NCBI GenBank assembly: GCA_010909165.1
Contig: MU008153.1
Coordinates: 744,001-808,000 of the forward strand
Reading direction: 5' to 3'
Source: Anthoceros angustus
Taxonomy: Eukaryota; Streptophyta; Anthocerotopsida; Anthocerotales; Anthocerotaceae
Length of the DNA stretch: 64,000 bases
Shown here: positions 1 through 10,510 of the stretch, piece by piece
Position numbering within the stretch: the first letter of the stretch is position 1
Layout: every line of letters begins with the position of its first letter
Made by a program: the position numbers and the translations under genes
Notes under the pieces: generated by a model
Databases searched by the model: none
Seen by the model: the letters and a program-made list of their open reading frames with translations, nothing else
What the model was told of the DNA's origin: nothing

Positions 1-972
1 CACTGAAATTGATGCTCAGGGGACGACTCCGCGGCCTGCTCAGGAGGCTTCTCCCAGTTCCACCTCACATGCTGCCACCCCGGTGTCTGAACAGGGTGAT
101 CTTCCTCCGAGGCCTCCTGCCCTGACCATCAATCTCGACTGGAGTAGACTTCTAATCAGTCCGGTGGTTCTTCTCCCAGCTCTCTTGCTTTGGCTACAAT
201 TTGTGTTTACAATTGTGGCCTTGGGATTGGCTGCGGCGGTCATCAACAAATTGATTGATGGTTCTTCTGAGGGTATGTTTCATGTGGCTTGTTTCCTCCG
301 TCGGCAGACGTTTTCAATCTGATGGTGGTTTGAGCACAGATATGACGTGTCCGCAGGGAACAATGCCACATCCGCCTTTGTTCTGGTAACTCTGATATCT
401 GAGACAGTAGGACTAGCAGCAATCGCAATTGCAGCTCAGCACTTGTGGCAGAGAACGCCCACAAGCTTGGCATCTGATGCGCTTATCACTTTGGTGGACT
501 TGGCCTTGTCCGGGTTGGCTTTCGGGTATGCAGTCCTTCAGCACATTGATGCCTTGCTCACGAATGCATCATTGACGTAACCTGGTGACATAGCTTGAAA
601 CTGAGAAGTGATCTCTGCTCGTTTCTCGACAGTTTTGCTTGCAAGGAGGCAGATGTTGGGGATAAGACGGTGGACGTGTCCTACGGCTTTGTGAATGCAG
701 AGGAAACATTCTCAAGAGGCCCGAGACTGGTGAGCACACTCACGGTTACTGTAGACGTCCTGTACAACGGAGCTGGTCTGAGCTCGCGAGATTGCTGCGA
801 TCCCAGTTCACGAATTTCGGACCATGTGCACTGTACTGTGCAGAAAGGCCTGGAGGGCATTGTCATCCTTCTTTTCCTACTCAAGCTGTTGAAGGTGGTG
901 GGCATCTTCGTCGTGGACATTTTCGGACTGCAGACAACGACTAAGGCCGACCCCCCAGCCCCTGAAATCTGA
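1..972 (+). CDS. AWPM-19-like membrane protein, 5' end outside the window
   Basis: The reading frame is already open at base 1, so the N-terminus is missing. Exons fit at 1-272, 357-525, 633-729 and 844-972, all with GT-AG introns and consistent phases; the stop ends at 972. The joined protein has four hydrophobic stretches. It carries the AWPM-19 family landmarks: INKLIDG followed by GNNATSAFV, a second helix with TVGLAAIAIAAQHL, a third ending GLAFGFACKE, and a last helix LEGIVILLFLLKLL. AWPM-19 proteins are small four-helix plasma-membrane proteins linked in other plants to ABA, cold and desiccation responses; that role is family knowledge, not visible here. The Ser/Pro/Thr-rich segment before the first helix (bases 1-130) is unusual for this normally compact family and could be a lineage-specific N-terminal extension or a gene-model error. 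The last ~15 residues (TTTKADPPAPEI) are a short polar tail. Confidence 0.8.
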
Positions 973-1535
973 GCTCCTCCGACATCCACCGGAAGTCCTG
1001 GCCAACCGGATAGCAGGAGGCAAGTGTTGTAAACGTGTTGTACGTACCATATCCAGAATCTGTTGGAGATGCTCGTGGTGGGGCATTCATTCTGTGATAT
1101 TCAGATGTGAACAAAATTCCGACCGCCTAGAGATTCTGTATAACAGCAGTCCGCACCGAATTTGTGCTCTGGCAGTGAATTATCAAATTTGGGAGACAGT
1201 TTGGACCGATCAGCTGAGTTGCGGTTATTTGTTGTAGCCCTATCCCTGGCCCTGGCCGGGAGCCTTCCAATTCATGCAATCTCCCATGGCTTTGAGTGTT
1301 GGGAGCAGGGTCATTCCCGGAACTTTGCTTAGCTCCAGGAACATTAGCTTGGAACCAGAGCTTTCTGCCTGCAGGGTTCTTGGAGGAATACATTTGTCGT
1401 CTTGCAAATTTTCCAGCAGTCAGAAGAACGGATCACCTTGTAGAGATGCTTCCGTGATCTGCTTGTCACTGGGTAGCAGGGAAGAGGGGTTTGCTCCAGC
1501 ATTCACCGAAGAGTTTCGGACAAGGACGAGTGGTG
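973..1535. other. Intergenic spacer between the AWPM-19-like and LOG-like genes
   Basis: About 560 bp between two same-strand genes. Short frames are present on both strands but none shows a recognisable domain. A + frame at 1274-1546 runs into the LOG-like gene out of phase and could belong to an unresolved 5' exon, but the splice needed would give an intron of about 29 bp in the wrong phase, so I did not join it. It probably holds the 3' UTR of the first gene and the promoter and leader of the second. Confidence 0.4.
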
Positions 1536-2450
1536 ATGAGGTATGAAACATATTGCTTGACGTTGTCAGCATTCAGCAGCTCAAAAATGCCTGGACGCGT
1601 GTGGGATGTTTTGGGTCAGGTCCGGAAGGAGATCCTCAAGTGCTATGACCTTGTTCACAAGCTTGGAAGGGGAGCCGTATACTTGGGTTCAGCACGAACC
1701 AAGGTCGGGCACGCTCATTATGACCAGGCCATGGAGCTTGGGCGTGAAGTAAGACCCAACACTCCACGGATGCTGTCGCTGTACCGCAATAGCAGCATCA
1801 TGATATCAAGCGGCTGTTGCTTGCAGGTGGCTCTCCTGCTTAACTGCACATCCTGGACTGGTGTTGGGCCCGGACTGATGGATGCAGTGGTCAGAGGAGC
1901 CATGGAAGCCCGCAAACCTGTCGCTGGTTTCAAGATTTACATGGAGGCCGGCGAATGGACCAACTCCAACACACACCCCTACTTGTCCAGTGACACTTAC
2001 TTCACTTGTCGGTGTGTCCTTGTCTCACCTTTCCAGCTCGGGACTACTCAATGGAACGTTTCGCATTCTCCTATAGCCTGTTGCATTAGTTCTGACGCTC
2101 TTCTGTTATGCAGCTTCTTCTCTGCAAGAAAGCACGGACTGGTGGATGCTGGGGTAAGGAATCACAAACAAGACAAAACAGCATTCGTGGCCTTACCAGG
2201 AGGCGTGGGCACCTTGGATGAGATCTTCGAAATATTGACACTCATTCAGCTTGGTCGAATTGGTTCTTCACATCCTGTACCTTTCCTTGTCATGAACTAC
2301 GATGGATTTTACGACAACCTTCTCAAGTTTTTGGACACCTGTGGAGAGTGGGGTACGTTATCCGCCGGTGAGCTTCAAGGACTGTGGACCATTTGTGGGA
2401 CAAATTCTGAGGCCCTCAAGTACCTTGCTGACTTCTACAACCTAAAATGA
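1536..2450 (+). CDS. LOG-family (cytokinin riboside monophosphate phosphoribohydrolase-like) protein
   Basis: Exons 1536-1748, 1827-2011 and 2114-2450 join in phase (donors GTAAGA and GTGTGT, acceptors GCAG). The product has the Rossmann-like LOG/TIGR00730 fold landmarks in order: VYLGSARTKVG, the nucleotide loop TGVGPGLMDAVVRGA, a SARKHGLVDAG segment holding the conserved Arg-Lys, and the signature PGGVGTLDEIFEILTL. LOG enzymes release free cytokinin bases from nucleoside monophosphates. This protein is closer in pattern to the broader bacterial-type branch (GxGPGLMDA) than to classical plant LOGs (GGGSVGLMG), so cytokinin activation is only a possible function. The start is uncertain: 1536 is the first in-frame ATG and 1587 (just before PGRVWDVL) is an alternative; an upstream exon, perhaps encoding a transit peptide, may be missing. 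The uninterrupted frame through both introns would insert unrelated residues, which supports splicing. Confidence 0.75.
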   Translation: MRYETYCLTLSAFSSSKMPGRVWDVLGQVRKEILKCYDLVHKLGRGAVYLGSARTKVGHAHYDQAMELGREVRPNTPRMLSLYRNSSIMISSGCCLQVALLLNCTSWTGVGPGLMDAVVRGAMEARKPVAGFKIYMEAGEWTNSNTHPYLSSDTYFTCRCVLVSPFQLGTTQWNVSHSPIACCISSDALLLCSFFSARKHGLVDAGVRNHKQDKTAFVALPGGVGTLDEIFEILTLIQLGRIGSSHPVPFLVMNYDGFYDNLLKFLDTCGEWGTLSAGELQGLWTICGTNSEALKYLADFYNLK

Positions 2451-2979
2451 GCGGTGGACGATCCCAAGCTCTTAGTTTGCAAATACTGTCCCGGCCACAC
2501 ACCTTGCAAGAACGTCGTTCACATAAACATGTGCAATTTCCAATATGATGATACCTCCAACTTGACGTGGGAAGAAGCAAGTTCTGCCCGTTCTGCAAAT
2601 AGGTGAGAGAGGGCTTCAGCTCACACGTCAGACGATAGAACGCTAGCTAGGCAAGGAAACTGGCTAAGAGGCGAAAACCACTTACTCCACAACCTTGACG
2701 ACATGATGCCAACCCCATCGTGTGCTCCGGATTAGACACTCCTGGCACCATCCAGTAAATCCTATCCAGACAGCTATCAGATCACACGGGAAGAAGCAAG
2801 TTCAGCACATCCACGCAGTTTTGAAACAAAATGGGTATTACCATTCGAATATACTGGTTGGGAAGCCGATTCTCCGCATTGATGCTGAGGCTCAAACAGG
2901 AGCTTTGTTCTAAGTACTAGATGTCTCGACCATAGTCGGGATTGCTGGATTGGAGCCATTACTACAAAAATGTGCAAGC
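2451..2979. other. Convergent intergenic region
   Basis: About 530 bp lie between the LOG-like gene (+) and the PPR gene (-), which face each other tail to tail. It should contain both 3' UTRs. I see no further gene and no strong repeat. Confidence 0.5.
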
Positions 2980-5709
2980 TCAACCAGCAACCATGCGAAC
3001 TGGCTCATACCCACACTCCTTCCTGAGATCCGTGAACAATGTCCTCAGTGTGGCATACATCTGCTTGCGTTCAGGGTGGTGCGAATCCTCGACCAGGAAC
3101 GTGTGGACTCTACCATCGACAGCCATCCGGGTGCAGCCAGGCTCCTTCTTTGCATCTGCTTTCTGCATCATGTTCCTGATCCTCGCTCTTTCATCCCACC
3201 TGCCAGTAGCAGCATACATGTCTGCCAAAAGGACATATGCAGCAGCATTTTTTGGATCAAGGCTGAGTATGGCCGCAAATGAACGAATTCCCATCTCTAC
3301 ATTACCGTAGGTCCTACAAGCCCCAAGCAAGGACATCCACATGACAGTATTGCCACACAATGGCGTGTCACTGATGAGATGCTCTGCTGCTTCCAATTGT
3401 CCTGCTCGACCTAGCAGGTCAACCACACAGGTATGATGCTCTAATTCCGCTGAAACACCGTAATCCGGAGTCATGGATTGGTACAGCTGCATGCCCTCAT
3501 CCACTAATCCGGCGTGGCTGCACGCTGAAAGTAATGAGACAAAGGTGATTCTGTTAGGTCGCAACCCGTGACATTGCATTTCACTAAAGAGGTTGAGGGC
3601 CTCCAGACCACCTCCATGCTGTGCATATCCCCCAATCATAGCATTCCATGACACCAAATTTCTTATTGGCATTCTGTCAAACACTTTGCGTGCATCCGCC
3701 AAACTCCCACAGTTGGCATACATGTCAATGAGAGTGTTACCAACCACCAAGATTGACTCAAGACCCCTATCCAGAATGTAATCATGGAGCAGCTTGCCCT
3801 GATCAAGAGTTGCTATGCTGGAGCATGCTTTGAGGATGCTAACAACAGTAATTGTGTCAGGTTGTATTCCTTCTGCTTGCATTTGCTGAAAGAGGTCAAC
3901 TGCTCTCTGTCCAAACCCATGCTTAGCCAATCCCACGATTATGGAGTTCCACGACACCACCTCTCTGTTGGGCAGTCTCTGGAATACACACAGAGCATCG
4001 TCTAGATTCCCACACTTGACATACATGTCGATGAGGGTGTTGCAAACATCTGCATCGGATTCCAAGTTGCTCCTTGTGATTTGGCCGTGGACCAGCTTGC
4101 CCTGGTCTACAGCTGCTATGCTTGAACAGGCTTTGAGGATGCTGATGAGAGTGACCTTATTTGGATGCATCCCTGCCCTCTGCATTTCTTCAAAGAGTTC
4201 AAGGGCTGCATTACCATCCTCCACCTGGGCATATCCTGCAATCATGGCACTCCACGAAACCAGATCCTTTGACTTTAGTTTGTCAAATACACTACGAGCA
4301 TCCTCCAGGCTCCCACACTTAGCATACATGTTCACAAGAGAGTTTCCGAGGGTAACATCCGACTCATCAGAAGATTTTTTGATGTAGACATGCACCAACT
4401 TGCCTACATCCAAAGCTGCTCTATTTGAGCACACTCTCAAGACGCTGAGAAGAGTGGCCCGGTCTGGCTGGAGACCCTCGAGCTGCATGTCCTGGAATAG
4501 TTGGAGGGCTACCTGAGCATCTCCATTGTGGGCATAACCCGCAATCATTGATGTCCAAGTCACCCTGTTTTTGGCTGACAATTTGTCGAACTGTTTGCGT
4601 GCATCTTCAAGGCAGCCACACTTAACATACATGTCGATAAGGGTGCTGCTGATAAAAACATCCGATTCGGAATTAGTCTGTTTCGCATAAGCGTGAAGTA
4701 GCTTGCCTTGTTCAAGAGCTGATGTTCGAGAGCAAGCTTTCAGAACGCTGACCAGTGTGATATGATTTGGAAGCAATCCCTCCTTTAACATCTGCAGATA
4801 GAGTTGGAGTGCTACTCGAGCATCCCCATGCTGCGCATAGGCTGAAATTATAGAAGTCCACGTCACCAGATCCTTCATTCCCAGTCCCTCGAATACTTTG
4901 TGAGCATCTTCAAGGCTCCCACTTTTAGCGTACATGTCAACAAGTGCACTACCAACGAACAAATCCTTTTCCAACCCACTTGCCCTAATGTGAGCATGGT
5001 GCATTCTGCCCTGATCTATATCTCTCACGCTGGTGCATGCTTTCAGCACGCTTATGAACATGGCCTTATCCGGCTTCAGGCCTTCTTTTTGCATTTGCTG
5101 GCAGAGTTGGAGTGCATCCAGACCCATGCCATTATGGACATATCCTGCAATCATAACCTTCCATGATACCATACTTCTTGTCGGCAGCCTGTCAAAAACA
5201 CCTCGTGCGTCTTCGAGGCTTCCACACTTGGCATACATACCAATCAGACTGTTGCTCACAAATGTATTTGACTCAAAGCCACTTACAATCACATGAGCAT
5301 GAATCAACCTGCCTTCGGCCAGAGCTGCTGTGCTAGCACAAGCTTGCAGCGCGGCTACAAAGACATAGTCGTTCGGGCGAGTACCTGCATCCAGCATCTG
5401 ATGATAAAGCATGATAGCCTCTCCAGCCATACCCTGCTTGCCATGTGCAGAGATTATCGTTGCCCACGAAGACACGCTAGATGCAGGCAACCTCCTGAAC
5501 ACTTGATCTGCCTCCGCCAAACTACCACAAGCAGCATACATTCGGATGAGGAGGTTCCCCAGAAAAATCTCGCCACCGTGGCCTGCTTTGGATATAAGGG
5601 CATCTACTTGCCTGCCTAGTGCTAGATCCATCTTCTCAGCGCACCCCTGAAGAAGGCAGGCAAACGACTGCACAGAGTGTTGGTGGAACAACGGAATCAT
5701 GATCCGCAT
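2980..5709 (-). CDS. PLS-class pentatricopeptide repeat protein with E domain, no DYW
   Basis: A single intronless frame of 909 residues from the ATG at 5709; an in-frame stop at 5802 lies upstream and only a GTG codon lies between. After a short leader (Phe/His rich, FACLLQGC) there are about 24-26 PPR-type motifs in P-L-S order, each triplet about 102 residues with the hallmarks SWxxIIxGYAxHG, LxACSSxxALxQGKLxH and SLIDMYxKCGSLEDAR. The C-terminus has a canonical E region (CSHAGLVDEGMQLY, HTCVVDLLGRAGQLEAAE, WMSLLGACRTYGNVEMG, AAAYVLLADMYAATGRW) and a PG-box (KEPGCTRM), then stops at ECGYEPVRMVAG, exactly where a DYW deaminase domain would begin. Such proteins act in organelles as sequence-specific RNA-binding factors, usually in C-to-U editing with a separate DYW partner. 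Organellar location is family knowledge. No frameshift is seen, so this is probably functional. Confidence 0.9.
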   Translation of the reverse strand: MRIMIPLFHQHSVQSFACLLQGCAEKMDLALGRQVDALISKAGHGGEIFLGNLLIRMYAACGSLAEADQVFRRLPASSVSSWATIISAHGKQGMAGEAIMLYHQMLDAGTRPNDYVFVAALQACASTAALAEGRLIHAHVIVSGFESNTFVSNSLIGMYAKCGSLEDARGVFDRLPTRSMVSWKVMIAGYVHNGMGLDALQLCQQMQKEGLKPDKAMFISVLKACTSVRDIDQGRMHHAHIRASGLEKDLFVGSALVDMYAKSGSLEDAHKVFEGLGMKDLVTWTSIISAYAQHGDARVALQLYLQMLKEGLLPNHITLVSVLKACSRTSALEQGKLLHAYAKQTNSESDVFISSTLIDMYVKCGCLEDARKQFDKLSAKNRVTWTSMIAGYAHNGDAQVALQLFQDMQLEGLQPDRATLLSVLRVCSNRAALDVGKLVHVYIKKSSDESDVTLGNSLVNMYAKCGSLEDARSVFDKLKSKDLVSWSAMIAGYAQVEDGNAALELFEEMQRAGMHPNKVTLISILKACSSIAAVDQGKLVHGQITRSNLESDADVCNTLIDMYVKCGNLDDALCVFQRLPNREVVSWNSIIVGLAKHGFGQRAVDLFQQMQAEGIQPDTITVVSILKACSSIATLDQGKLLHDYILDRGLESILVVGNTLIDMYANCGSLADARKVFDRMPIRNLVSWNAMIGGYAQHGGGLEALNLFSEMQCHGLRPNRITFVSLLSACSHAGLVDEGMQLYQSMTPDYGVSAELEHHTCVVDLLGRAGQLEAAEHLISDTPLCGNTVMWMSLLGACRTYGNVEMGIRSFAAILSLDPKNAAAYVLLADMYAATGRWDERARIRNMMQKADAKKEPGCTRMAVDGRVHTFLVEDSHHPERKQMYATLRTLFTDLRKECGYEPVRMVAG

Positions 5710-5802
5710 GTTGGAGTAATTTACTCCGTTCAAATAGCAGAGAGCGTCTGTGTGTCGGATGCCACTTTGCACAACGCCCGTAGACCGTGCAAACGGATCT
5801 CA

Positions 5803-8800
5803 GAATGCCATTGACAAGGGTTTTGCGACACGCAAAGCAAGAAGGCTGCCTCTAACGCGGTGTGAGGAGTGTAATCTGTGTTGATTTGAATGGCTCGCGC
5901 AAGCCTTGCATCACTGGTGTCCTCGCTTGTGTATGAAATGATATTGTTGCCCTATTAGGCATGTTTCCCTTCAGGATTGAGGCCAATGCAACGACGTTTG
6001 CTGAGAAGGCTCACTTGTCCTTAGAGCTAGATTCGGGTTTGTGGCTGGCTGTGTTCACGGGCAGAAGTGAGGAGGAATTGGCAAAGAAGCAGAGCTCTCA
6101 GATGGCAAATCCGAGCTGCAGAAGGCTAGTCAGGTGACACCGTTGGTGGAACTTGCTGATTACTGTCGTGTCAGATGCACAACGGTGAACGGCTCTCCGG
6201 CTACGCTACCAGGGTAGATACTAAGATATTCAGGTCAGTCTCCAAATGCCTGACGGCTGTTGCAACCCAATCAGGTGCTGAATTCATTCACATGCCTGGT
6301 TGAATGTGAAATTGGAAGAGACTGGTCACTCCAACATGTACAAGTGAGAATTGAGCATGTTCTTTGGTTTGGGGCCAAATTTGGGGTATGGCCCTGTGCC
6401 CGAGGACGCATTGCCGAGGGACACGGCGCATAATTTTCGGTGCATGGTTTTTCGTGCGGCCTATAATATATTTTGTCCCTTCGTTTGCGCTGGTCCTCCT
6501 CAGATGGCCCGTTTGGGACACCCATCCCCTGACTTTGGAGAATCGTGGAAAAATTTTAACCTTTGCATCCCTCACGTTGCTGCTTTGTTAGGCCGGACTC
6601 CTATGATTTCAGCATATTAGTGATATGTATATTATGGAATAATATAATATATATTTTTTAAGAAACGTTACTAAAGGTTTCTTGTGTTTAGATAGTTTCG
6701 CATAATACCCCCTTTGTCGACATTGTATCTCGTGTGTGCGATTGTCGCTCACACCGCCTGCTACTGTCTCCTTGATGTTTACATTCTATCTCGCATGTGA
6801 CTACCACTCACAATGCCTGCCACCTGTTTTCATTCACTCTACTATGCCCAATGGCACCAACAGTACCAACCAACGCAAGGTGCCGACGGTTGACACTGTG
6901 CCACCAGCACTGATCGATGGTGCCAACGGTTGTCACCGATGAGCTCATGGCCTGCATCCTTCTCTAAGTGCGCCTTGCGTTTGTCACCATATTGCTTTCC
7001 CACAACATTGGTTGTGTGGTTTTAACGGATTTGGAGCAATGTTTTATTGAAGTTGTCTAAATTGTCACAAAGAGGCAGTGGAACGATATACACAAAGCAG
7101 TGTCACTCAATCTACAACGTGCCGAAGGACATACTTTAAATATACATTGACATACTCAGTCTACATCTGCCCAACGGCGTCATACATAATATGTATCAAC
7201 TTTCAGGCTGAGTCTGCAACCTTCCTCATGCCTTGTCACCAAACTAGCTAGCCTATTGTTATCCGTAAAGTAGACCACGCAACAGATTGGCAGCAATCCA
7301 TGTCCACTCCTCAAACAAGGCTACAATTATAGCGAAGTCTTTTCTCTGCTTCCTAGCCCTCCTACATATCCACATTATTGCAAAAGGTGTGGCTGGATGT
7401 TCTTCAATGTTTTAGCCTTTGTGGTTGGCTTACACTACTCAAACTTGATAGGGTTTGTCACACTATGTATCACATTTTTCGACGTCGTTGGGCAGTTGTA
7501 GACTGAAAGGTTTCAATATCTATTTATTGTTTGTCCTTGGCACATTGTGACAAACCGGATGTGCACAATCACAAGATGTGTGACAACCAATACTTCCTAA
7601 CTCGCATTCAACTCCTCATGTAGCCATAGTGGTTAATCTGGTGACACATAATCGTGTATTACTGCCAGATTTGGTTTTGGAATGCGCTGGTCCATTTCAT
7701 GAATAATGGGCCCAGCTTGGCATGCCTAGTTTTTCGATCTTTTTCAAGAATCCATGGGCCCAGCTTGGCGTAGCCGGTGTAGATTAAAGGCATGGGCTTA
7801 ACTTGCCATGCTTGGTGTGGCGGGGCTTAAGGCATAACTCTACTATCCAACAAACAGGTATTTTACAATTCATTATTATAATGTAAATAAGAATGAGGAA
7901 GAGAGTTCAACTTGGGTCCACATTTTCACTATTACAATAAACAACCACCTAGCTTACTAATTGGATTTGGATGTCAATAATGGATAACCCTACATTTTTG
8001 ATACCTTAAACCTGTACCTATATTCTAAAATTCAAATTCCATAACTTGCATATTGGGTTATCTAAAATTCCATAACTTGCATATTGGGCTATCCGATGAT
8101 GTGAAGGAGAATAGGTGGATGAAGTTTGCAGTGAGCTAGAGTCTTCCAAATCTGTCTGTTGAAGGGGCTGAAGGAGGTTTGAAGAACAATGAATCATCTA
8201 AAGCTGAGATTCATCTTGTGTTAGCATGGGTGGATGATATCAAAGGAACATTGCATATATGTGATATATTGATAATGATTTGTGGTTTTATTGTGTGGCA
8301 CAAGATGGGGAACAAAAGATGAAAGAAAGAAGGGAACAAACAAAGCACAATCCCGCATACCAAATTCAAACTTGGATCTTGGCACAATGACATTCGGCAG
8401 TCAACTCGGTCAGGCATAAGGCTTGCACCTTCAAGAGTGCTGATGAAGATGTGTATACTCTTATAGAAACATTTGGTGTCAGTGAAGTTGTTGCAAATAA
8501 CGACGAAGATTTAAGAGTTTTACAAGATTTTGAAGCACGAAGACAAGGAACTTCTATCTCCTGTGGATGCGCAATATGGGCGAGGGACACTCCTAATGGA
8601 GCCAAAACATGCAGCTGCAAGACCTTGGAATATTATTTATGACAAGCCATCCTAGAAATTGGAAAATGTCCCGCATGCTTCCATAGGTGTGCTCGAATAC
8701 GCACATCAGAAAGGAGCAGGACGGCATAGAGGGGGTAACTCTCCAGATTCCACTGGGCTTTGAAGGCCCTCATGAAAAAGGGGTCATGGGTAGCCAAGAA

Positions 8801-9154
8801 TAAATAAGCACTGGATAGTGCAACATTACGGAGGTCAGCTGGCGGCCGAGGAGGAGGAGGTGGGATTCCTGCCCATTCCATGGACGTGGTTCGGGGGCCC
8901 TGTGAGGAGGGGCAGGTGAGACTTGAGGTGGCGAGCGAGGATGCAGGTGGGTAAGAGTAGCAGGGACGTGTAACCCACCCTAGCGAGGGAGGAACACCCG
9001 GACAGTGGGTTGCCAAAGGTGGCAATCGACAAGAGGGAGTGGACCAGGTTGCCCCTTCACACACACCGTCAGCAACAGCAGAAAAAACCACAAAGGGTGA
9101 TGGCAAGGGATGCCAGGGGAAGGGGGGAGGAGGGGTACTCATCCCACTGGCCAG
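5803..9154. other. Gene-poor region without a recognisable gene
   Basis: About 3.3 kb of mostly AT-rich sequence. I see short degenerate duplications: two units around 6720-6830 (an ATCTCGTGTGTG/ATCTCGCATGTG pattern), a phrase GGGCCCAGCTTGGC repeated near 7708 and 7748, and a short tandem duplication at 8031-8095. A minus-strand frame at 8633-9142 (169 codons, Pro/Ser-rich start, then a segment containing FLATHDPFFMRAF) and a plus-strand frame at 8451-8642 show no family I recognise. The right edge ends in the target duplication of the MITE. Old transposon debris is likely but no LTR, reverse transcriptase or transposase is visible. Confidence 0.4.
8031..8095. repeat. Short tandem duplication (~32-bp unit)
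   Basis: Two head-to-tail copies of a unit containing CATAACTTGCATATTGGG, ending GTTATC in the first copy and GCTATC in the second. Replication slippage is the simplest origin. Confidence 0.6.
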
Positions 9155-9162
9155 GTAGCAAC

Positions 9163-9596
9163 CAGGGTGTCATCTTGACCGAGTACTATCTCAATCCTCG
9201 GGACCGCCTAGCCTGGCTATGCTCGGTCCCGGACTGAGCAGGGATCGTGCCTTTTCGCGACCCTTGGTCACTAAATATAATAAATATTAAATAAATAATT
9301 TATAAATAATAATATAAAAAATATACGGTCCATAGATCCATGGTAAGTATCTTTATGACCATACCAATTATAAGATGGGTCCATGTGTCCATAATAAATA
9401 TAAATCTTTAAATATAAAATTAAATAATTTACTAATTTTAAACCGGACCTTTTATGAACCATCGGTGGGGACCGGACTCCCGAGAAATAGGGGACTGAGG
9501 GTGGGGACCGGACTCCCGAAGCTTCTGGTACCATGTTTTTTTTAACACATGCCGGGACCGGGACCGAGCTTGGGACGGGGTCAAAATGACACCCTG
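9163..9596. mobile_element. Non-autonomous hAT-type MITE, complete, with target-site duplication
   Basis: The element begins CAGGGTGTCATCTTGACC at 9163 and ends with the inverted counterpart at 9596 (one mismatch in 18 bases). It is flanked on both sides by the identical 8-bp sequence GTAGCAAC (9155-9162 and 9597-9604). An 8-bp target duplication and terminal repeats starting CAGGG are hallmarks of the hAT superfamily. The 434-bp body encodes no transposase: it has an AT-rich core (about 9270-9435) and an internal direct repeat of GGTGGGGACCGGACTCCCGA near 9463 and 9498. Intact ends and a perfect target duplication indicate a relatively recent insertion mobilised by an hAT transposase encoded elsewhere. 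Confidence 0.85.
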
Positions 9597-9879
9597 GTAG
9601 CAACCCGTCTTGGAGATGCCGTTGGCCATTTGCCGTCCACGCCGCACGCGAGTCTAAGGACGATCAGTCCTTCAGTCCTGTTCAAGGATCACCTGTGCTC
9701 CACCCGTCAGCCGGAAGGCAGGCGCTTTTTGATAGGTCCTCTCTGCTCATGAGTCATGGCCAACGAGGTGCCCGACTGCACCAGATGCTGCCGACACAGA
9801 CACCGTCTACCCTGCCTTGGAGTTGCTGGCCTGTAGAATCCCACCCAGGCTGTGAACCCAGCAAACCCTACACATACGT

Positions 9880-10510
9880 ATTAAAACAACCATCTCCCTC
9901 TTTGGATCACCACGCCCTGACATGACCATCTAGCGCTTCTTCTCCTACATGCAGACGTGCCGTGGGAATTGGAAGTGCACTCATCTAGAATCCCCGTGTA
10001 ATGGAGAGTGGGATATTCGTGTAGGGATTGAGTTGAAAGACAGCCCACGAACTCGGTGGGTTCGGATAGCTCTTGACAGGAGTGTTCTCTTCCCAGCCTA
10101 GAGTTGTACTCACATACTCTCCTTCCTTGAAGGCTGGATGCCCAGACTTGACCTTGCTGACGCCTGTCGGTGGTAAGGGCTGGAGAAGAAAGGCCCTCAC
10201 AGGAGCAGGGTATCAATCGGATGTACCCTCTTGGTGCAATTTGAACAACGAAAAACAGAATGCATGATGCTGCAAAGGGGAGAATATGGCTGGTACCTCC
10301 TTGCATCCGTCCCCGCAAAAAGGGGTCCACTGAGAGGTAGAGAGTCTTGACGAGCACGTCGTTGGAGCCTGGTGTAACCTCCAGCTTTCGGGTGGTCTCG
10401 TCAAGGATGAAATCGTTCTCGCTGGGCCTCCAGACACAACAAAATCCTCTGCCATGCTGCCTTCCTCCTGCTCTCCACGTGCATCCAGCAATGTTAATGC
10501 CAAGCATGGG
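9880..10510 (-). pseudogene. Decayed NADP-dependent alkenal/2-alkenal reductase-like (MDR family) gene
   Basis: On the minus strand, one block near 10320-10430 encodes PSENDFILDETTRKLEV then GSNDVLVKTLYLSVDPFLRG, which matches the N-terminal segment of plant zinc-independent medium-chain reductases (typical VLVKNLYLSxDPxMRGRM). A second block near 10050-10170 encodes GVSKVKSGHPAFKEGEYV and GWEENTPV, the next conserved segment of the family. These could be two exons separated by an intron with a GTACCA donor. Further down, NIPL is followed by HYTGIL in another frame (family: PLSYYTGILGMPG), so there is a frameshift, and the remaining two thirds, including the NADP-binding fold, are missing. 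The start is also out of frame with the nearest ATG (10455). I therefore call a truncated pseudogene. The MITE at 9163-9596 lies about 280 bp beyond its broken 3' end. Confidence 0.6.

Noticed and set aside
1274-1546. Possible first exon of the LOG-like gene
   Set aside because: Joining it to the LOG frame would need a ~29-bp intron in the wrong phase.
8633-9142. 169-codon minus-strand Pro-rich frame
   Set aside because: No family recognised; it ends in gene-poor repeat-like DNA and may be chance, although the segment near FLATHDPFFMRAF was looked at closely.
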